DNA of 64,000 nt from Methyloversatilis universalis FAM5 (lineage in GTDB: Bacteria; Pseudomonadota; Gammaproteobacteria; Burkholderiales; Rhodocyclaceae), in the NCBI RefSeq assembly GCF_000214035.2, contig NZ_AFHG01000036.1, positions 123,402-187,401 on the forward strand, read 5' to 3'. Position numbers and translations under genes: made by a program. Each line of letters begins with the position of its first letter. The stretch's first letter is position 1. The notes beneath the pieces are model-generated. The model was not told the DNA's origin. It searched no databases and was given only the letters and a program-made list of their open reading frames with translations. Of the stretch, positions 17,083 to 28,106 are shown in pieces.

Positions 17083-18441
17083 TCAACCGAAGAGGCGATT
17101 GATATCGTTGTAGAAGGCGAACGCCATGAGCATCAGCAGGATGGCGAGACCCACCTGTTGCCCGATTTCCATGACCCGCTCGGAAACCGGACCGCCCTTC
17201 AAAAACTCGATCGTATAGTACATCAAGTGTCCGCCGTCCAGCAGCGGGATGGGCAGCAGGTTGAGCACGCCCAGACTGATGCTGATGAGGGCGATGAACT
17301 TGATGTAGTGGGTCGGCCCCATGGCCGCGGACTGCCCTGCGTAGTCGGCGATGGTGACCGGTCCGCTCAGGTTGCGCCACGACAGTTCGCCGGTCAGCAT
17401 GCGGCCGAAAGCCTTGAGGCTGAATGCGGCGGTATCCCAGGTCTGGGAGACGGCCAGGCCGAGCGCATCGAGCACGCCGTGCCTCACCTCGACGAACAGC
17501 CGGTCGCGCAGCGTCGGATCCGGGGTCGGGCCGATGCCCAGCCGGCCGAAGCGCTGACCGCCCTCTTCCACCGTGGCCACTTCGGCCTGCAGTTCGATCT
17601 CGCGGCCGTCGCGCAGCAGCCGCACCGGCACGGTCCGGCCGGCCAGTTCGCGCACGACCTTCACCATGTCACCCCAGTCGTCCAGCGGCTTGCCGTCTAT
17701 CGCCAGCACCCGGTCCCCGACCCGCACACCCGCCTTTTCAGCGGCACCGCCGTCGGTGAGCGTGCCGACCACGGTCGGCATGCGCGGCCGGTAGGGCATC
17801 AGGCCGACGCGCTCCATCAGCGTGGCATCGACATCGCCGCCGACGCCCGACAGATCGATCCGGCGGACGTTGATTTCGTGCGCCTCGTTGATGGTTTCGA
17901 CCGTCAGGGTGCGCCGCTCCACCGCCGCCCGGGCTACATGCCAGCGCAGATCCTGGGACGACAGGATGTCCTCGCCATCGACCTTGCGCACCAGATCACC
18001 ATCCGTCACTCCTGCCTGCGCAGCGGGTGTGCCGACCGCCGGCGCCGCCAGCAGCGGACGGGGCTCTTCCATGCCGTACATGAACAGACCCCAGTACACG
18101 ACGATGGCGAGCAGGAAATTCGCGATCGGACCGGCCGCGACGATGGCGAAGCGGCGGCCGATGGACTGCCTGTTGAAGGCGCGGTGCAGTTCGTGCGCGG
18201 CCACCTCGCCCTCGCGCTCGTCCAGCATCTTCACGTAGCCACCGAGCGGAAAAACCGCCAGCGCCCACTCGGTCTGGTCAGGGCCAGCCCGGCGCGACCA
18301 CAGCGCACGGCCGAAGCCGATCGAGAAACGCAGCACCTTCACGCCGCACAGCCGGGCCACGCTGTAGTGCCCCAGTTCGTGCACGGTGATCAGGATGCCC
18401 AGCGCCAGTGCGAAGGCGCCGATGTAGAAAGGCAGGTTCAC
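17083..18441 (-). CDS. rseP: Site-2 zinc metalloprotease RseP
   Basis: A 452-residue inner-membrane protease that cleaves RseA in the sigma-E envelope stress pathway and clears signal-peptide remnants. The zinc site HELGH is His21-Glu22-His25 in the first helix, and the third ligand motif [10 protein letters not shown] is near residue 400. Two PDZ domains lie between ([20 protein letters not shown] and [20 protein letters not shown]). Translation starts at a GTG whose last bases form the dxr stop (GTGA), so the two are coupled. Confidence 0.96.
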   Translation of the reverse strand: MNLPFYIGAFALALGILITVHELGHYSVARLCGVKVLRFSIGFGRALWSRRAGPDQTEWALAVFPLGGYVKMLDEREGEVAAHELHRAFNRQSIGRRFAIVAAGPIANFLLAIVVYWGLFMYGMEEPRPLLAAPAVGTPAAQAGVTDGDLVRKVDGEDILSSQDLRWHVARAAVERRTLTVETINEAHEINVRRIDLSGVGGDVDATLMERVGLMPYRPRMPTVVGTLTDGGAAEKAGVRVGDRVLAIDGKPLDDWGDMVKVVRELAGRTVPVRLLRDGREIELQAEVATVEEGGQRFGRLGIGPTPDPTLRDRLFVEVRHGVLDALGLAVSQTWDTAAFSLKAFGRMLTGELSWRNLSGPVTIADYAGQSAAMGPTHYIKFIALISISLGVLNLLPIPLLDGGHLMYYTIEFLKGGPVSERVMEIGQQVGLAILLMLMAFAFYNDINRLFG

Positions 18442-19604
18442 GCGACCGCTCGCTCCGACACGATGCGGGTGGCCAGCGCACGCGCTTCGGCGTCGGCGGC
18501 AAACACCTGTTCGAGGGTGTCGGCCGGGCGACCCGGCAGCTGATCGAGGGTATGGGCAATCACATCGGCTATGGCACGGAATCCGAGCCGGTGTTCCAGG
18601 AAGGCGGCCACCGCCACTTCGTTGGCGGCGTTCAGCACCGCTGGTGTGCCGCCGCCCGCCTTCAGCGCGTCAAAAGCCAGCTTGAGGCAGGGGAAACGCT
18701 CGAAATCCGGGCGCTCGAACACCAGATCGGCCGACGCCGCAAGATCGAGCGGACTGACGCCGGAGTCGATGCGCTCCGGCCAGGCCAGCGCGTGGGCGAT
18801 CGGCGTGCGCATGTCCGGATTGCCCATCTGGGCCAGCACCGATCCATCCACATACTCGACCATGGAATGCACGATGCTCTGCGGGTGGATGACCACGTCA
18901 ATGCGGTCCGCCGGCGTGTCGAACAGCCAGCGCGCCTCGATCACTTCCAGCCCCTTGTTCATCATGGTGGCCGAATCGACCGAAATCTTGCGGCCCATGT
19001 CCCAGTTCGGATGGGCGCAGGCCTGTTCCGGCGTGACATTCGCCAGATCGGCGATGGGCGTGCGACGGAACGGCCCGCCGGAGGCGGTCAGCAGGATGCG
19101 GCGCACTCCGCGGTGATGCTGGGACGGCAGGCACTGGAAGACGGCGTTGTGCTCGCTGTCGATCGGCAGCAGCGTGGCGCGGTGGGTTGCCACTTCGCGC
19201 ATGAAGAGGTCGCCGGTCATGACCAGCGCCTCCTTGTTCGCCAGCAGTACGCGCTTGCCGCCACGGGCGGCGGCGAGCGCCGGACGCAGGCCGGCGGCGC
19301 CAACGATGGCTGCCATCACGGCATCGACCTCGGGCAGCGCGGCAATGGCTTCCAGTGCCTCGACGCCGTGCAGCACTTCGGTCGCCACCTTGCCGGCGAT
19401 CCGCCCGGCCACCAGCGCCGCCGCAGCGGCATCGGCGACCACCGCGTAACGCGGCGCGAACTGCAGGCACTGATCCGCCAGCCGCTCGATCTGGCGGTGG
19501 CCGGACAGCGCGACGATTTCAAAGCGGTCCGGATGACGGGCCACCACGTCCAGCGTGCTGACGCCGATGGAGCCGGTTGCGCCCAGTACGGTCAGTCTCT
19601 GCAT
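18438..19604 (-). CDS. dxr: 1-deoxy-D-xylulose 5-phosphate reductoisomerase
   Basis: A 388-residue enzyme of the MEP isoprenoid pathway that makes MEP from DXP with NADPH and a divalent metal. The NADPH fold starts at residue 1 ([20 protein letters not shown]). The metal and substrate regions are [24 protein letters not shown] and [20 protein letters not shown], all intact. The ATG overlaps the cdsA stop (TGATG). It supplies precursors for UppS, encoded two genes upstream. Confidence 0.97.
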   Translation of the reverse strand: MQRLTVLGATGSIGVSTLDVVARHPDRFEIVALSGHRQIERLADQCLQFAPRYAVVADAAAAALVAGRIAGKVATEVLHGVEALEAIAALPEVDAVMAAIVGAAGLRPALAAARGGKRVLLANKEALVMTGDLFMREVATHRATLLPIDSEHNAVFQCLPSQHHRGVRRILLTASGGPFRRTPIADLANVTPEQACAHPNWDMGRKISVDSATMMNKGLEVIEARWLFDTPADRIDVVIHPQSIVHSMVEYVDGSVLAQMGNPDMRTPIAHALAWPERIDSGVSPLDLAASADLVFERPDFERFPCLKLAFDALKAGGGTPAVLNAANEVAVAAFLEHRLGFRAIADVIAHTLDQLPGRPADTLEQVFAADAEARALATRIVSERAVA

Positions 19605-20443
19605 CAGTGCAGTGTTCCGGAATTCAGGGTAAGCAGGTAGAGGCCGATCAGCGGCAGCGTCGCGGTCAGGCTGTCCACCCGGTCGAGCACGCCGCCGTGA
19701 CCGGGCAGCAGCTGGCTGCTGTCCTTCATGCCGGCCTGGCGCTTGAGCATGGATTCGAACAGATCTCCGACGACGCTGACCGCGGTCAGCAGCAGCAGCA
19801 CACCCGCCCAGACCGCGACGGACGGCAGCACCAGACCGCTGTCGGCCAGCAGCGGCCGGATCGCGAAACCGTAGACCTGAACCGCCACGGCACCGCCGAA
19901 TGCGCCTTCCCAGGTCTTGCCCGGGCTGATCGACGGCGCCAGCTTGTGACGGCCGAGGGCGCGGCCGCTGAAATAGGCGGCGATGTCGGCAATCCACACC
20001 ACCGCCATCAGCAGCAGCAGCGGCAGCACGCCGACCGCGCGCAGCTGTATCAGCGCCAGCGCCGGCGGCAGCAGCACGATGAAACCGGTCAGGCCATGCA
20101 CCAGCGCGGTCGGACGTGCGGCGCGCGACATCCAGGCCGGTACCGTGAACAGCCAGAACAGCACCGCCACGCCGTGCAGCGCGGTCAGGCGCCCGACCGC
20201 GCCGGCGCGGACGCCGTCCGGGCCGAACGTCCACTGGGCGCTGAGCGCAACCACCGCAAACGCGAGCACACCGGCGATGCGGGCAGGCATCGGACCGGCA
20301 CCGCCCAGCCGCGCCCATTCCCAGCCGGCGAAACCGAGCACGACGGCCACCAGCCAGGACCAGGCGGCGAGATCCATCAGCGCGAGGGCAGCCGACAGCC
20401 CGACCAGCAGCACGATGGCGGTGATGACCCGCTGCTTAAGCAT
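19604..20443 (-). CDS. cdsA: Phosphatidate cytidylyltransferase
   Basis: A 279-residue polytopic membrane enzyme that makes CDP-diacylglycerol, precursor of all phospholipids. About eight hydrophobic helices are visible. The signature is [16 protein letters not shown] around residue 175 and the C-terminal [17 protein letters not shown] near 250, with the catalytic acidic residues. It overlaps uppS by 8 bases at its start and dxr at its end. Confidence 0.96.
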   Translation of the reverse strand: MLKQRVITAIVLLVGLSAALALMDLAAWSWLVAVVLGFAGWEWARLGGAGPMPARIAGVLAFAVVALSAQWTFGPDGVRAGAVGRLTALHGVAVLFWLFTVPAWMSRAARPTALVHGLTGFIVLLPPALALIQLRAVGVLPLLLLMAVVWIADIAAYFSGRALGRHKLAPSISPGKTWEGAFGGAVAVQVYGFAIRPLLADSGLVLPSVAVWAGVLLLLTAVSVVGDLFESMLKRQAGMKDSSQLLPGHGGVLDRVDSLTATLPLIGLYLLTLNSGTLH

Positions 20444-21185
20444 GCTGGCCGGCCGAAGCGGCCTGGACCTGTTCGCTGGTGCGCCCGAAACGGCGCTCCC
20501 GCTGCTGGTAGGAGGCGATCGCGTCGTCGATGGCGGCGCCGTTGAATTCGGGCCACAGGCTGTCGGTGAAATACAGCTCGGTGTAGGCGAGCTGCCACAG
20601 CAGGAAGTTGCTGATGCGCTTTTCGCCGCCGGTACGGATGAACAGGTCGGGCTCCGGCGCGAAAGCCATCGACAGGTGCGGTTCCAGCTCCTGTTCGGTG
20701 AACGGACCGCGATGGTCCGGCCGCGCTTTCAGCATGCGCTCCATCGCCTGCAGGATGTCCCAGCGACCGCCATAGTTGGCGGCGATGGTGAGGTTCAGGC
20801 GGGTGTTCTGCGCGGTCGTCGCCTCCGCGTTGCGGATCAGCTCGACCAGACGCGGCTCGAACCGGCTGAGATCGCCGATCACACGCAAGCGGATGCCGTT
20901 CTGGTGCAGGCGCGACACCTCGTCCTCGAGGGCACGCACGAAAAGCTGCATCAGGAAATTGACCTCTTCCGCCGGCCGGCGCCAGTTCTCGGAACTGAAG
21001 GCGAACAGCGTCAGGTGGCTGACACCCAGCTCGGCACAGCGCGACACCACCGCACGCACCGCCTCGACACCCTTGCGGTGACCGGCCACGCGCGGCATGA
21101 AGCGGCGCCTCGCCCAGCGGCCGTTGCCATCCATGATGATGGCGATGTGCCGCGGAATGTCGCGGGTGCCGTTCGATGAAGACAA
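20436..21185 (-). CDS. uppS: Undecaprenyl diphosphate synthase
   Basis: A 249-residue cis-prenyltransferase that builds the C55 lipid carrier for peptidoglycan and O-antigen. The catalytic motif [16 protein letters not shown] is near residue 14. The other conserved blocks are [19 protein letters not shown] and [20 protein letters not shown]. It lies 17 bases downstream of frr. The order frr-uppS-cdsA-dxr-rseP-bamA is the standard proteobacterial one. Confidence 0.97.
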   Translation of the reverse strand: MSSSNGTRDIPRHIAIIMDGNGRWARRRFMPRVAGHRKGVEAVRAVVSRCAELGVSHLTLFAFSSENWRRPAEEVNFLMQLFVRALEDEVSRLHQNGIRLRVIGDLSRFEPRLVELIRNAEATTAQNTRLNLTIAANYGGRWDILQAMERMLKARPDHRGPFTEQELEPHLSMAFAPEPDLFIRTGGEKRISNFLLWQLAYTELYFTDSLWPEFNGAAIDDAIASYQQRERRFGRTSEQVQAASAGQHA

Positions 21186-21202
21186 GATAAGGACACCCGG
21201 CC

Positions 21203-21760
21203 TCAGACGGCCATCAGATCCTGTTCTTTCTGGGCCAGCTGCTTGTCGACCTCGGCGATGTAGCGGTCGGTAAGCTTCTGTACATCGTCCTGGGCGCGAC
21301 GTTCGTCGTCCTCGGAAATTTCCTTGTTCTTCACCGCATCCTTGAGCGCGTTGTTCGCGTCACGACGCAGGTTGCGGACCGCGACCCGGGCGTTTTCAGC
21401 CTCGCCGCGCACCACCTTGATGAGTTCCTTGCGACGCTCTTCGGTCAGCGGCGGCATCGGCACGCGCACGATGTCACCCATGGCGGACGGATTCAGGCCC
21501 AGGTCGGAATCGCGGATGGCCTTCTCGACCACCGAGAGCATCTTCTTTTCCCACGGCTGCACGCCGATGGCGCGCGCGTCGATCAGGGTCACGTTGGCAA
21601 CCTGGGACAGCGGCACCAGCGAGCCGTAATAATCGACCTGGATGTGGTCGAGGATGCCGGTGTGCGCACGGCCGGTGCGCACCTTGCCGAAGTCGGTCTT
21701 GAGCGACTCCAGCGTCTTCTGCATCTTCTGTTCGGTGTTCTTCTTCAACTCGGGGATCAT
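21203..21760 (-). CDS. frr: Ribosome recycling factor
   Basis: A 185-residue factor that splits post-termination ribosomes together with EF-G. Visible are [36 protein letters not shown] and the helical bundle ending [18 protein letters not shown] used the ATG at 21760 ([12 protein letters not shown]), which has an AGAGGCGAG ribosome site; the frame is open 12 more codons upstream. Two GC hairpins fill the gap between it and pyrH. Confidence 0.97.
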   Translation of the reverse strand: MIPELKKNTEQKMQKTLESLKTDFGKVRTGRAHTGILDHIQVDYYGSLVPLSQVANVTLIDARAIGVQPWEKKMLSVVEKAIRDSDLGLNPSAMGDIVRVPMPPLTEERRKELIKVVRGEAENARVAVRNLRRDANNALKDAVKNKEISEDDERRAQDDVQKLTDRYIAEVDKQLAQKEQDLMAV

Positions 21761-21783
21761 CACTCGCCTCTTGTTTGAAGTGC

Positions 21784-21830
21784 GGCCGTTGCGCAACGGC
21801 CCGTCTGCCGGCCGGGCTGCACCGCCCGGC
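21784..21830 (-). other. Twin GC hairpins between pyrH and frr
   Basis: GGCCGTTGCGCAACGGCC (21784-21801) is a perfect 18-base palindrome. Close by, GCCGGGC/GCCCGGC with a 6-base loop (21811-21830) forms a second stem. Neither has a T-run, so they are more likely mRNA-stability or partial-attenuation elements than terminators. Confidence 0.5.
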
Positions 21831-21835
21831 GGGAC

Positions 21836-22549
21836 TCAGATATGGACCAGCGTGCCTTCGTCTTCGCCGAGTACCACGCGCTTGAGCGCGCCCGGCTTGA
21901 AGATGCTGAACACCTTGATCGGCAGCTGCTGGTCGCGGCACAGCGCCAGCGCGGTGGCGTCCATCACCTTCAGATCGCGGCTGATCGCCTCGTCGAAACT
22001 GATGCGGTCGTAGCGGGTCGCGCTCTTGTCCTTCATCGGATCAGCACTGTACACGCCATCGACCTTGGTCGCCTTCAGCACCACTTCGGCCTCGATCTCG
22101 CGGCCGCGCAGCGCCGCTGCGGTGTCGGTGGTGAAGAAAGGATTGCCGGTGCCCGCCGCGAAAATGACCACCTTGCCCTCTTCGAGGTAGCGGATGGACT
22201 TGCCACGGATATAGAACTCGACCACCGGCTCGATGCTGAGCGCCGACTGCACGCGCGCGGCCACGCCGGCCTGACGCATCGCGTCGCCCAGCGCGAGCGC
22301 GTTCATCACGGTCGCCAGCATGCCCATGTAGTCGGCCGTGGCGCGGTCCATGCCGGCCGCGCCCCCCGCCACACCGCGGAAGATGTTGCCTCCGCCGATC
22401 ACGACCCCCACTTCCACGCCCAGCGCGCGGATTTCGGCAATTTCGGCGACGATGCGTGCAAGCATGTCGCGGCTGATGCCGTAGTCGTCGTCGCCCATGA
22501 GGGCTTCGCCCGACAGCTTCAGAAGGATGCGGCGATAGGCAACAGTCAT
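21836..22549 (-). CDS. pyrH: UMP kinase
   Basis: A 237-residue hexameric kinase of the amino-acid-kinase fold that phosphorylates UMP to UDP. Motifs are [14 protein letters not shown] at the N-terminus, [12 protein letters not shown], the UMP-binding [18 protein letters not shown] and [16 protein letters not shown]. An AGGGAGCC ribosome site precedes the ATG. It lies between tsf and frr, the usual order. Confidence 0.97.
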   Translation of the reverse strand: MTVAYRRILLKLSGEALMGDDDYGISRDMLARIVAEIAEIRALGVEVGVVIGGGNIFRGVAGGAAGMDRATADYMGMLATVMNALALGDAMRQAGVAARVQSALSIEPVVEFYIRGKSIRYLEEGKVVIFAAGTGNPFFTTDTAAALRGREIEAEVVLKATKVDGVYSADPMKDKSATRYDRISFDEAISRDLKVMDATALALCRDQQLPIKVFSIFKPGALKRVVLGEDEGTLVHI

Positions 22550-22572
22550 GCAGGCTCCCTGGTGTTGACCGA

Positions 22573-23475
22573 TCAGGCCTTGGCGGCAGCGGCAGCGGCT
22601 GCCTGGGCGGCCACTTCGGCGGCGAAGTCGGTGGTCTTCTTCTCGATGCCCTCGCCGACCACGTACAGCGTGAAGGAAGCAATCTTCGCAGACTTTGCCT
22701 TCAGCAGCTGTTCGATGGTCTGCTTGCCGTCTTCGGCCTTTACGAAGACCTGACCGAGCAGCGTCACTTCCTTCAGATACTTCTGGACCGAGCCTTCGGC
22801 GATCTTGGCGATCATCTCTTCCGGCTTGCCGGCTTCGCGCGCCTTCTCGACCGCAACGCGGCGCTCGGCTTCGATCAGATCGGCCGGCACGCCGGTCGAA
22901 TCCAGCGACTTCGGCTTGGAGGCAGCGATGTGCATCGCCAGATCCTTGGCCAGCGCCTCTTCGCCGCCGACCACATCGACCAGCACGCCGATCTTCGAAC
23001 CGCCGTGCACGTAGCTGGCCACCTTGCCTTCGGCCTGCACGCGGGTGAAGCGGCGGATGGTCATGTTCTCGCCGATCTTGCCGACCAGTGCGGAACGGGT
23101 CGATTCGACCGTGCCTTCGCCGAACGGCAGCGCCGACAGCGCGTCGACGTCGGCCGGATTGTTCTCGGCCACCAGCTTGGCGCAGCCATTGACCAGCGCC
23201 AGGAAGTCGTCGTTCTTGGCCACGAAGTCGGTTTCGCAGTTCACTTCGACCATGGCGGCGGTCTTGCCGTCAGCCGCCAGGAACAGACCCACCACGCCTT
23301 CAGCGGTCACACGGGCGGCAGCCTTGCTCGCCTTGTTGCCCAGCTTCACGCGGAGGATTTCTTCAGCCTTCGCCAGGTCGCCGCCCGCTTCGGTCAGCGC
23401 CTTCTTGCATTCCATCATCGGCGCGTCGGTCTTTTCGCGCAGTTCCTTGACCATACCTGCGGTGATTTCCGCCAT
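22573..23475 (-). CDS. tsf: Elongation factor Ts
   Basis: A 300-residue nucleotide exchange factor for EF-Tu. The N-terminal module reads [20 protein letters not shown] and the core EF-Tu contact is [15 protein letters not shown]. The length is slightly above E. coli (283), with an Ala-rich tail ([16 protein letters not shown]). Two ATGs 6 bases apart are possible. I chose the second (MAEITAGM) because the AGGA is 6 bases ahead of it but touches the first. It is co-transcribed with rpsB. Confidence 0.97.
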   Translation of the reverse strand: MAEITAGMVKELREKTDAPMMECKKALTEAGGDLAKAEEILRVKLGNKASKAAARVTAEGVVGLFLAADGKTAAMVEVNCETDFVAKNDDFLALVNGCAKLVAENNPADVDALSALPFGEGTVESTRSALVGKIGENMTIRRFTRVQAEGKVASYVHGGSKIGVLVDVVGGEEALAKDLAMHIAASKPKSLDSTGVPADLIEAERRVAVEKAREAGKPEEMIAKIAEGSVQKYLKEVTLLGQVFVKAEDGKQTIEQLLKAKSAKIASFTLYVVGEGIEKKTTDFAAEVAAQAAAAAAAKA

Positions 23476-23528
23476 GCTCATTCCTGCCTATGTTTGCAAT
23501 TCAGTGAAAAACGGTGCTCTGAAACAGT

Positions 23529-23550
23529 TGCGGGCGCCGTGGCGCCCGCA
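23529..23550 (-). terminator. Attenuator-like hairpin between rpsB and tsf
   Basis: A perfect 9-bp stem TGCGGGCGC/GCGCCCGCA with a 4-base loop lies 8 bases past the rpsB stop and is followed on the minus strand by ACTGTTTC. The T-tract is weak, so partial termination is more likely than full. An attenuator at this place is known in enteric rpsB-tsf. Confidence 0.6.
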
Positions 23551-23558
23551 TCGATCGA

Positions 23559-24311
23559 TCAGGCCTGCTGCTCGCCTTCGACCTCGACGAACTCGTCGTC
23601 GGACTTCAGCTGCGCCACCAGTTCGGCAGCCGCGCTGTTGCGGCCTTCGAGGATGGCATCGGCCACGCCGGAGGCGTACAGGCGGATCGCGCGGCTCGAA
23701 TCGTCGTTGCCCGGGATGACGTAATCAACGCCGTTCGGCGAGTGATTGGTATCGACCACGGCCACAACCGGGATGCCCAGCTTGTTGGCTTCGGTGATGG
23801 CGATCTTGTGGTAGCCGACGTCGATCACAAACAGCGCGTCCGGCAGGCCAGCCATGTCCTTGATGCCGCCGATGCTCTTCTGCAGCTTGACCAGCTCGCG
23901 CTGCAGCACCAGGGCTTCCTTCTTCGGCATGCGTTCCATCGAGCCATCTTCGACCATGGCTTCCAGGTCCTTCAGGCGCTTGACCGACAGCTTCAGGGTC
24001 TTGAAGTTGGTCAGCATGCCGCCGAGCCAGCGCTCGTCGACATAGGGCACGCCGGCGCGCTGCGCTTCTTCGGCCACGATTTCGCGGGCCTGACGCTTGG
24101 TGCCGACCATCAGGATGGTGCCCTTGTTGGCCGACATGCGGCGCAGGAAGGTCATCGCCTCGTTGTACTTGGCGACCGTCTTCTCGAGGTTGATGATGTG
24201 GATCTTGTTGCGATGGCCGAAGATGAAGGGGGCCATCTTGGGGTTCCAGAAGCGGGTCTGGTGACCGAAATGGACACCGGCTTCCAGCATTTCGCGCATG
24301 GACACGGACAT
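23559..24311 (-). CDS. rpsB: 30S ribosomal protein S2
   Basis: A 250-residue ribosomal protein. Clear family blocks are [54 protein letters not shown] and [24 protein letters not shown] lies 8 bases before the ATG. It is the first gene of the 14-kb minus-strand cluster and has its own promoter about 165 bases upstream. The last residues are acidic ([13 protein letters not shown]), a common S2 tail. Confidence 0.98.
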   Translation of the reverse strand: MSVSMREMLEAGVHFGHQTRFWNPKMAPFIFGHRNKIHIINLEKTVAKYNEAMTFLRRMSANKGTILMVGTKRQAREIVAEEAQRAGVPYVDERWLGGMLTNFKTLKLSVKRLKDLEAMVEDGSMERMPKKEALVLQRELVKLQKSIGGIKDMAGLPDALFVIDVGYHKIAITEANKLGIPVVAVVDTNHSPNGVDYVIPGNDDSSRAIRLYASGVADAILEGRNSAAAELVAQLKSDDEFVEVEGEQQA

Positions 24312-24474
24312 TCGAGATACTCCGAACAGGGTTTGACCTCCGCCCGGCCGTGTTCGCAGCCCCGTCCGGAGCCGCGCACCCTATCGGTTACGTCGCCGCG
24401 CTGAGCGCGATGACACCGGGCGTGTGGATTTGCCTGACGCCTCCGCACCGGAAGCTGAAATCAGACAGCCCATG

Positions 24475-24504
24475 ATTCTAGCAGCCGCAATGCAACAAAC
24501 TCAA
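24475..24504 (-). promoter_or_regulatory. rpsB: Promoter of rpsB-tsf, with long leader
   Basis: On the minus strand, TTGAGT (24499-24504) and TAGAAT (24475-24480) are 18 bases apart. Transcription should start near 24468, leaving a leader of about 155 bases before rpsB. S2 represses its own operon through the leader in enteric bacteria; whether this leader folds likewise cannot be judged by eye. The rest of 24312-24589 holds no gene. Confidence 0.7.
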
Positions 24505-24589
24505 GTCAGGCGGATGACGGCCGTTTGCCGGGCGGAAGCGCTTCCGCTAACCTCCTGTCCCTCGGAATACCCAGGAAGAGCCCCTTTTC

Positions 24590-25408
24590 ATGAGCGTCAC
24601 CATCAAGACAGCGGAAGAAATCGAAAGCATGCGCGTGGCGTGCCGACTGGCCTCGGAAGTGCTCGACTACATCGGGCCCCATGTCCAGCCGGGCGTGACC
24701 ACGGCGGAAATCGACCGCCTGTGCCATGACTACATGGTGAACGTGCAGCAGACCATTCCGGCGCCGCTGAACTACGCGCCGCCCGGCTACAGCCCCTATC
24801 CGAAGTCGATCTGCACCTCGGTCAACCACGTGGTATGTCACGGCGTGCCGGCCGAACGCGCGCTGAAGAAGGGCGACATCGTCAATCTGGACATCACGGT
24901 CATCAAGGACGGCTTCCACGGTGACACCAGCCGCATGTTCATCGTCGGCGGCGAAACCACCAAGCAGGCCGCCCGCCTGTGCAGCATCACCTACGAATGC
25001 CTGTGGCTGGGCATTTCGAAGGTGAAGCCGGGCGCACGACTGGGCGATATCGGGCACGCGATCCAGCGCCACGCCGAAAGCAACGGCTTCTCGGTGGTGC
25101 GCGAGTTCTGCGGCCATGGCATCGGCCGCAAGTTCCACGAAGAGCCGCAGGTGCTGCACTACGGCAAGCCGAATACCGGCATGGAACTGAAGGAAGGCAT
25201 GATCTTCACCATCGAGCCGATGATCAACGCCGGCCGGGCTGCGGTGTCCGAACTGCCGGACGGCTGGACCATCGTCACCCGCGACCGCAGCCTGTCCGCC
25301 CAGTGGGAGCACACGGTACTGGTGACCGCCGACGGCTTCGAGGTACTGACCGTTTCTGCGGGCAGCCCGCCGCCTGCCGACTTCGGCGACAGCGCACGGG
25401 CCGCCTGA
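24590..25408 (+). CDS. map: Methionine aminopeptidase, type I
   Basis: A 272-residue pita-bread enzyme that removes the initiator Met once Def has deformylated it. The metal ligands are in the standard places: IVNLDITVIKDGFHGDTSRM (two Asp), GHGIGRKFHEEPQVLH (His), MIFTIEPMI (Glu) and SAQWEHTVLV (Glu). The HGVP and NVCHxxP-like regions are intact (TSVNHVVCHGVP). It is transcribed divergently from rpsB and is followed by glnD after only 3 bases. Confidence 0.97.
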   Translation: MSVTIKTAEEIESMRVACRLASEVLDYIGPHVQPGVTTAEIDRLCHDYMVNVQQTIPAPLNYAPPGYSPYPKSICTSVNHVVCHGVPAERALKKGDIVNLDITVIKDGFHGDTSRMFIVGGETTKQAARLCSITYECLWLGISKVKPGARLGDIGHAIQRHAESNGFSVVREFCGHGIGRKFHEEPQVLHYGKPNTGMELKEGMIFTIEPMINAGRAAVSELPDGWTIVTRDRSLSAQWEHTVLVTADGFEVLTVSAGSPPPADFGDSARAA

Positions 25409-25411
25409 GGC

Positions 25412-27994
25412 ATGAGCGCAGTGCCGGAACAGGACGCCCTGCGCACGCTGGTCACCACGCTGCGTGGCGAACTGACCGCCACCCAGCAGGCACTGCGCAC
25501 GCGCTTCGAACAGGACGGCAACAGCCAGCGCATCCTCGCCGGCCGCGCCCGCGCGGTCGATCAGGCGCTGCGCCGTCTGTGGAGCGCGGTCGGCATTCCG
25601 CGTTCGGCCGCGCTGGTCGCGGTCGGCGGCTACGGCCGCGGCGAGCTCTATCCCGCCTCGGACGTCGATGTGCTGTTCCTGCTGCCGGCAGACACCGCGC
25701 CCGGCGTGGACGCCCGGCTTGAACAGCTGGTCGGGCTGCTGTGGGATATCGGCCTGGACATCGGCCACAGCGTGCGTACCGTGGCGCAGTGCCTGGACGA
25801 GGCGGCACGGGACATCACGGTCGAAACAACGCTGCTCGAGGCCCGCCTGCTGGCCGGTTCGCGCCGGCTGTTCGGCGACCTGCGCGACACGCTGGCCGAA
25901 CAGCGCGACCCGCAGGCCTTCTTCAAGGCCAAGCGACTGGAACAGGACGAACGTCACCAGCGCTATCACGAAACGCCGTACAGCCTCGAACCCAACTGCA
26001 AGGAAAGTCCGGGCGGCCTGCGCGACCTGCAGGTGATCCAGTGGATCGCCCGTGCCAGCCAGCTCGGCGCGAGCTGGCGCGAACTGGCGGCGCGCGGGCT
26101 GATCACGTCGGAAGAAGCGCGCCAGCTATCGCGGGTCGAACGCTTCATGCGCGACACCCGGGTGCGGCTGCACCTGATCGCGCGCCGGCGCGAGGACCGC
26201 ATCATCTTCGACCATCAGGAAGCGCTGGCCGCCGCCTTCGGCCTGACCGCCACCCCGACCCGCCGGGCGTCCGAAGTGCTGATGCAGCACTACTATCGCA
26301 GTGCCAAGACCATCACGCAGCTGAACACCATCCTGCTGCAGAACATTTCGGCGGCGCTGTTCCCGGTCGAGGACGGCGCCACACACCCGCTCAATGAACG
26401 CTTCCAGTCCAGCCGCGAACTCCTGGACGTGGTGGACGAACACGTGTTCGAGCGCGAACCCAGTGCACTGCTCGAATGCTTCACGCTGCTGCAGCGGCAC
26501 AGCGAACTGAAAGGCATGACCGCGCGCACGCTGCGGGCGCTGTGGCGCGCGCGGCGGCTGATCGACGCGAAATTCCGGCGCGATCCGAAGAACCGCGCGC
26601 TCTTCCTGTCTCTGTTCCAGCAGACCCGCGGCCTGGTGCATGAAATCCGGCGGATGAACCAGTACGGCATCCTCGGTCGCTACCTGCCGGCTTTCGGCCG
26701 CATCGTCGGCCAGATGCAGCACGACCTGTTCCACGTGTACACCGTGGATCAGCACATTCTGCAGGTGATGCGCAACGTGCGCCGTTTCACCATGTCAGAG
26801 CACGCCCACGAGTACCCGCTGCTGTCGCGCCTGATCACCGGCTTCGAGCGCCGCTGGCTGCTCTATCTGTCGGCGCTGTTCCACGACATCGCCAAGGGCC
26901 GGGGCGGCGACCACTCGCAGCTGGGCATGCGCGATGCGCGGATGTTCTGCCGCCAGCACGGCCTGAGCCGCGAGGACACCGATCTGGTGGTGTTCCTGGT
27001 CGAACATCACCTGTCGATGTCCACCGTGGCGCAGAAGCAGGATCTGTCGGATCCGGACGTGATCCGCGATTTCGCCCGTCTGGTGAAGACCGAACGCCGG
27101 CTGACCGCGCTCTACATCCTGACCCACGCAGACATCCGCGGCACCAGCCCCAAGGTCTGGAATGCCTGGCGCGGCAAGCTGCTGGAAGACCTCTACCTGT
27201 CGGCACTCCGTCAGCTGAAGGGGGAAGGCATCCACGCCACCGACAGTTCCGACCGCCAGCAGGACGCCCGCCACCTGCTGCGCTATTTCGGTCTGCGCGA
27301 GGGCATCGAGCAGGAGTTCTGGACCCGGCTCGACACCGTCTATTTCATGCGCCACGAGCCGGACGAGATCGCCTGGCATACCCGCATGCTCTACTTCCAG
27401 GCCGATGCCACCGTGCCGGTGGTGAAGGCACGACCCAATCAGGTCGGCGACGGCCTGCAGGTCATGGTGTACGCGCCGGACCAGATCGATCTGTTCGTGC
27501 GCCTGTGCGGCTTCTTCGGCCGGCTGGGCTACAGCATCGCCGACGCCAAGATCCACACCACGAACGACGGCCACGCGCTCGACAGCTTCGTGCTGCTCGA
27601 CCCGAACCGCCACCTCAATTCGCGCGACATGATCGCGCTGATCGAGACCGGTCTGGTGGAACGCCTGCAGTCGGAGCAGCCGGCCGATCAGCCGGTGGCC
27701 GGCCGGCTGTCACGCGAGGTCCGGCATTTCCCGATCACGCCTGAAATCGTGATCAAGCCGGACGAGCGGCGACAGCACCACATCATGCACGTCACCGCGG
27801 CGGACCGCCCCGGCCTGCTTTATTCGGTCGCGCGCGTGCTGGCGGCCCACCACATCCGCCTGCATACCGCCAAGATCACCACGCTGGGCGAACGGGCCGA
27901 GGACGTGTTCCTGATTTCCGGCGAAGAGCTGGGCAACAGCAGCACGCTGATCCGGCTGGAGCAGGAACTGCTGGGCGAACTGGCCGTATCCTGA
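25412..27994 (+). CDS. glnD: PII uridylyltransferase/uridylyl-removing enzyme
   Basis: An 860-residue bifunctional nitrogen sensor that uridylylates PII when glutamine is low and de-uridylylates it when glutamine is high. The nucleotidyltransferase motif [19 protein letters not shown] is near residue 71. A GlnE-like helical linker follows, then the HD hydrolase motif [14 protein letters not shown] near 489. Two ACT domains, at about 682-755 and 788-850, bind glutamine ([40 protein letters not shown]). Full length, all parts present. Confidence 0.97.
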   Translation: MSAVPEQDALRTLVTTLRGELTATQQALRTRFEQDGNSQRILAGRARAVDQALRRLWSAVGIPRSAALVAVGGYGRGELYPASDVDVLFLLPADTAPGVDARLEQLVGLLWDIGLDIGHSVRTVAQCLDEAARDITVETTLLEARLLAGSRRLFGDLRDTLAEQRDPQAFFKAKRLEQDERHQRYHETPYSLEPNCKESPGGLRDLQVIQWIARASQLGASWRELAARGLITSEEARQLSRVERFMRDTRVRLHLIARRREDRIIFDHQEALAAAFGLTATPTRRASEVLMQHYYRSAKTITQLNTILLQNISAALFPVEDGATHPLNERFQSSRELLDVVDEHVFEREPSALLECFTLLQRHSELKGMTARTLRALWRARRLIDAKFRRDPKNRALFLSLFQQTRGLVHEIRRMNQYGILGRYLPAFGRIVGQMQHDLFHVYTVDQHILQVMRNVRRFTMSEHAHEYPLLSRLITGFERRWLLYLSALFHDIAKGRGGDHSQLGMRDARMFCRQHGLSREDTDLVVFLVEHHLSMSTVAQKQDLSDPDVIRDFARLVKTERRLTALYILTHADIRGTSPKVWNAWRGKLLEDLYLSALRQLKGEGIHATDSSDRQQDARHLLRYFGLREGIEQEFWTRLDTVYFMRHEPDEIAWHTRMLYFQADATVPVVKARPNQVGDGLQVMVYAPDQIDLFVRLCGFFGRLGYSIADAKIHTTNDGHALDSFVLLDPNRHLNSRDMIALIETGLVERLQSEQPADQPVAGRLSREVRHFPITPEIVIKPDERRQHHIMHVTAADRPGLLYSVARVLAAHHIRLHTAKITTLGERAEDVFLISGEELGNSSTLIRLEQELLGELAVS

Positions 27995-27995
27995 T

Positions 27996-28019
27996 CGCCC
28001 GGCCGACCCCAGCCGGGCG
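27996..28019 (+). terminator. Hairpin after glnD, possible weak terminator
   Basis: CGCCCGGC pairs with GCCGGGCG around an 8-base loop, 1 base past the glnD stop. Only CGGTTTCGAC follows, so termination strength is doubtful. Confidence 0.4.
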
Positions 28020-28106
28020 CGGTTTCGACTATGCTCCGAACGGGTATGGCGGGGGCCGCTTCCACGCCATCGACATTCCCAAGACATCCGCCTCTCGACC
28101 TGAAAC

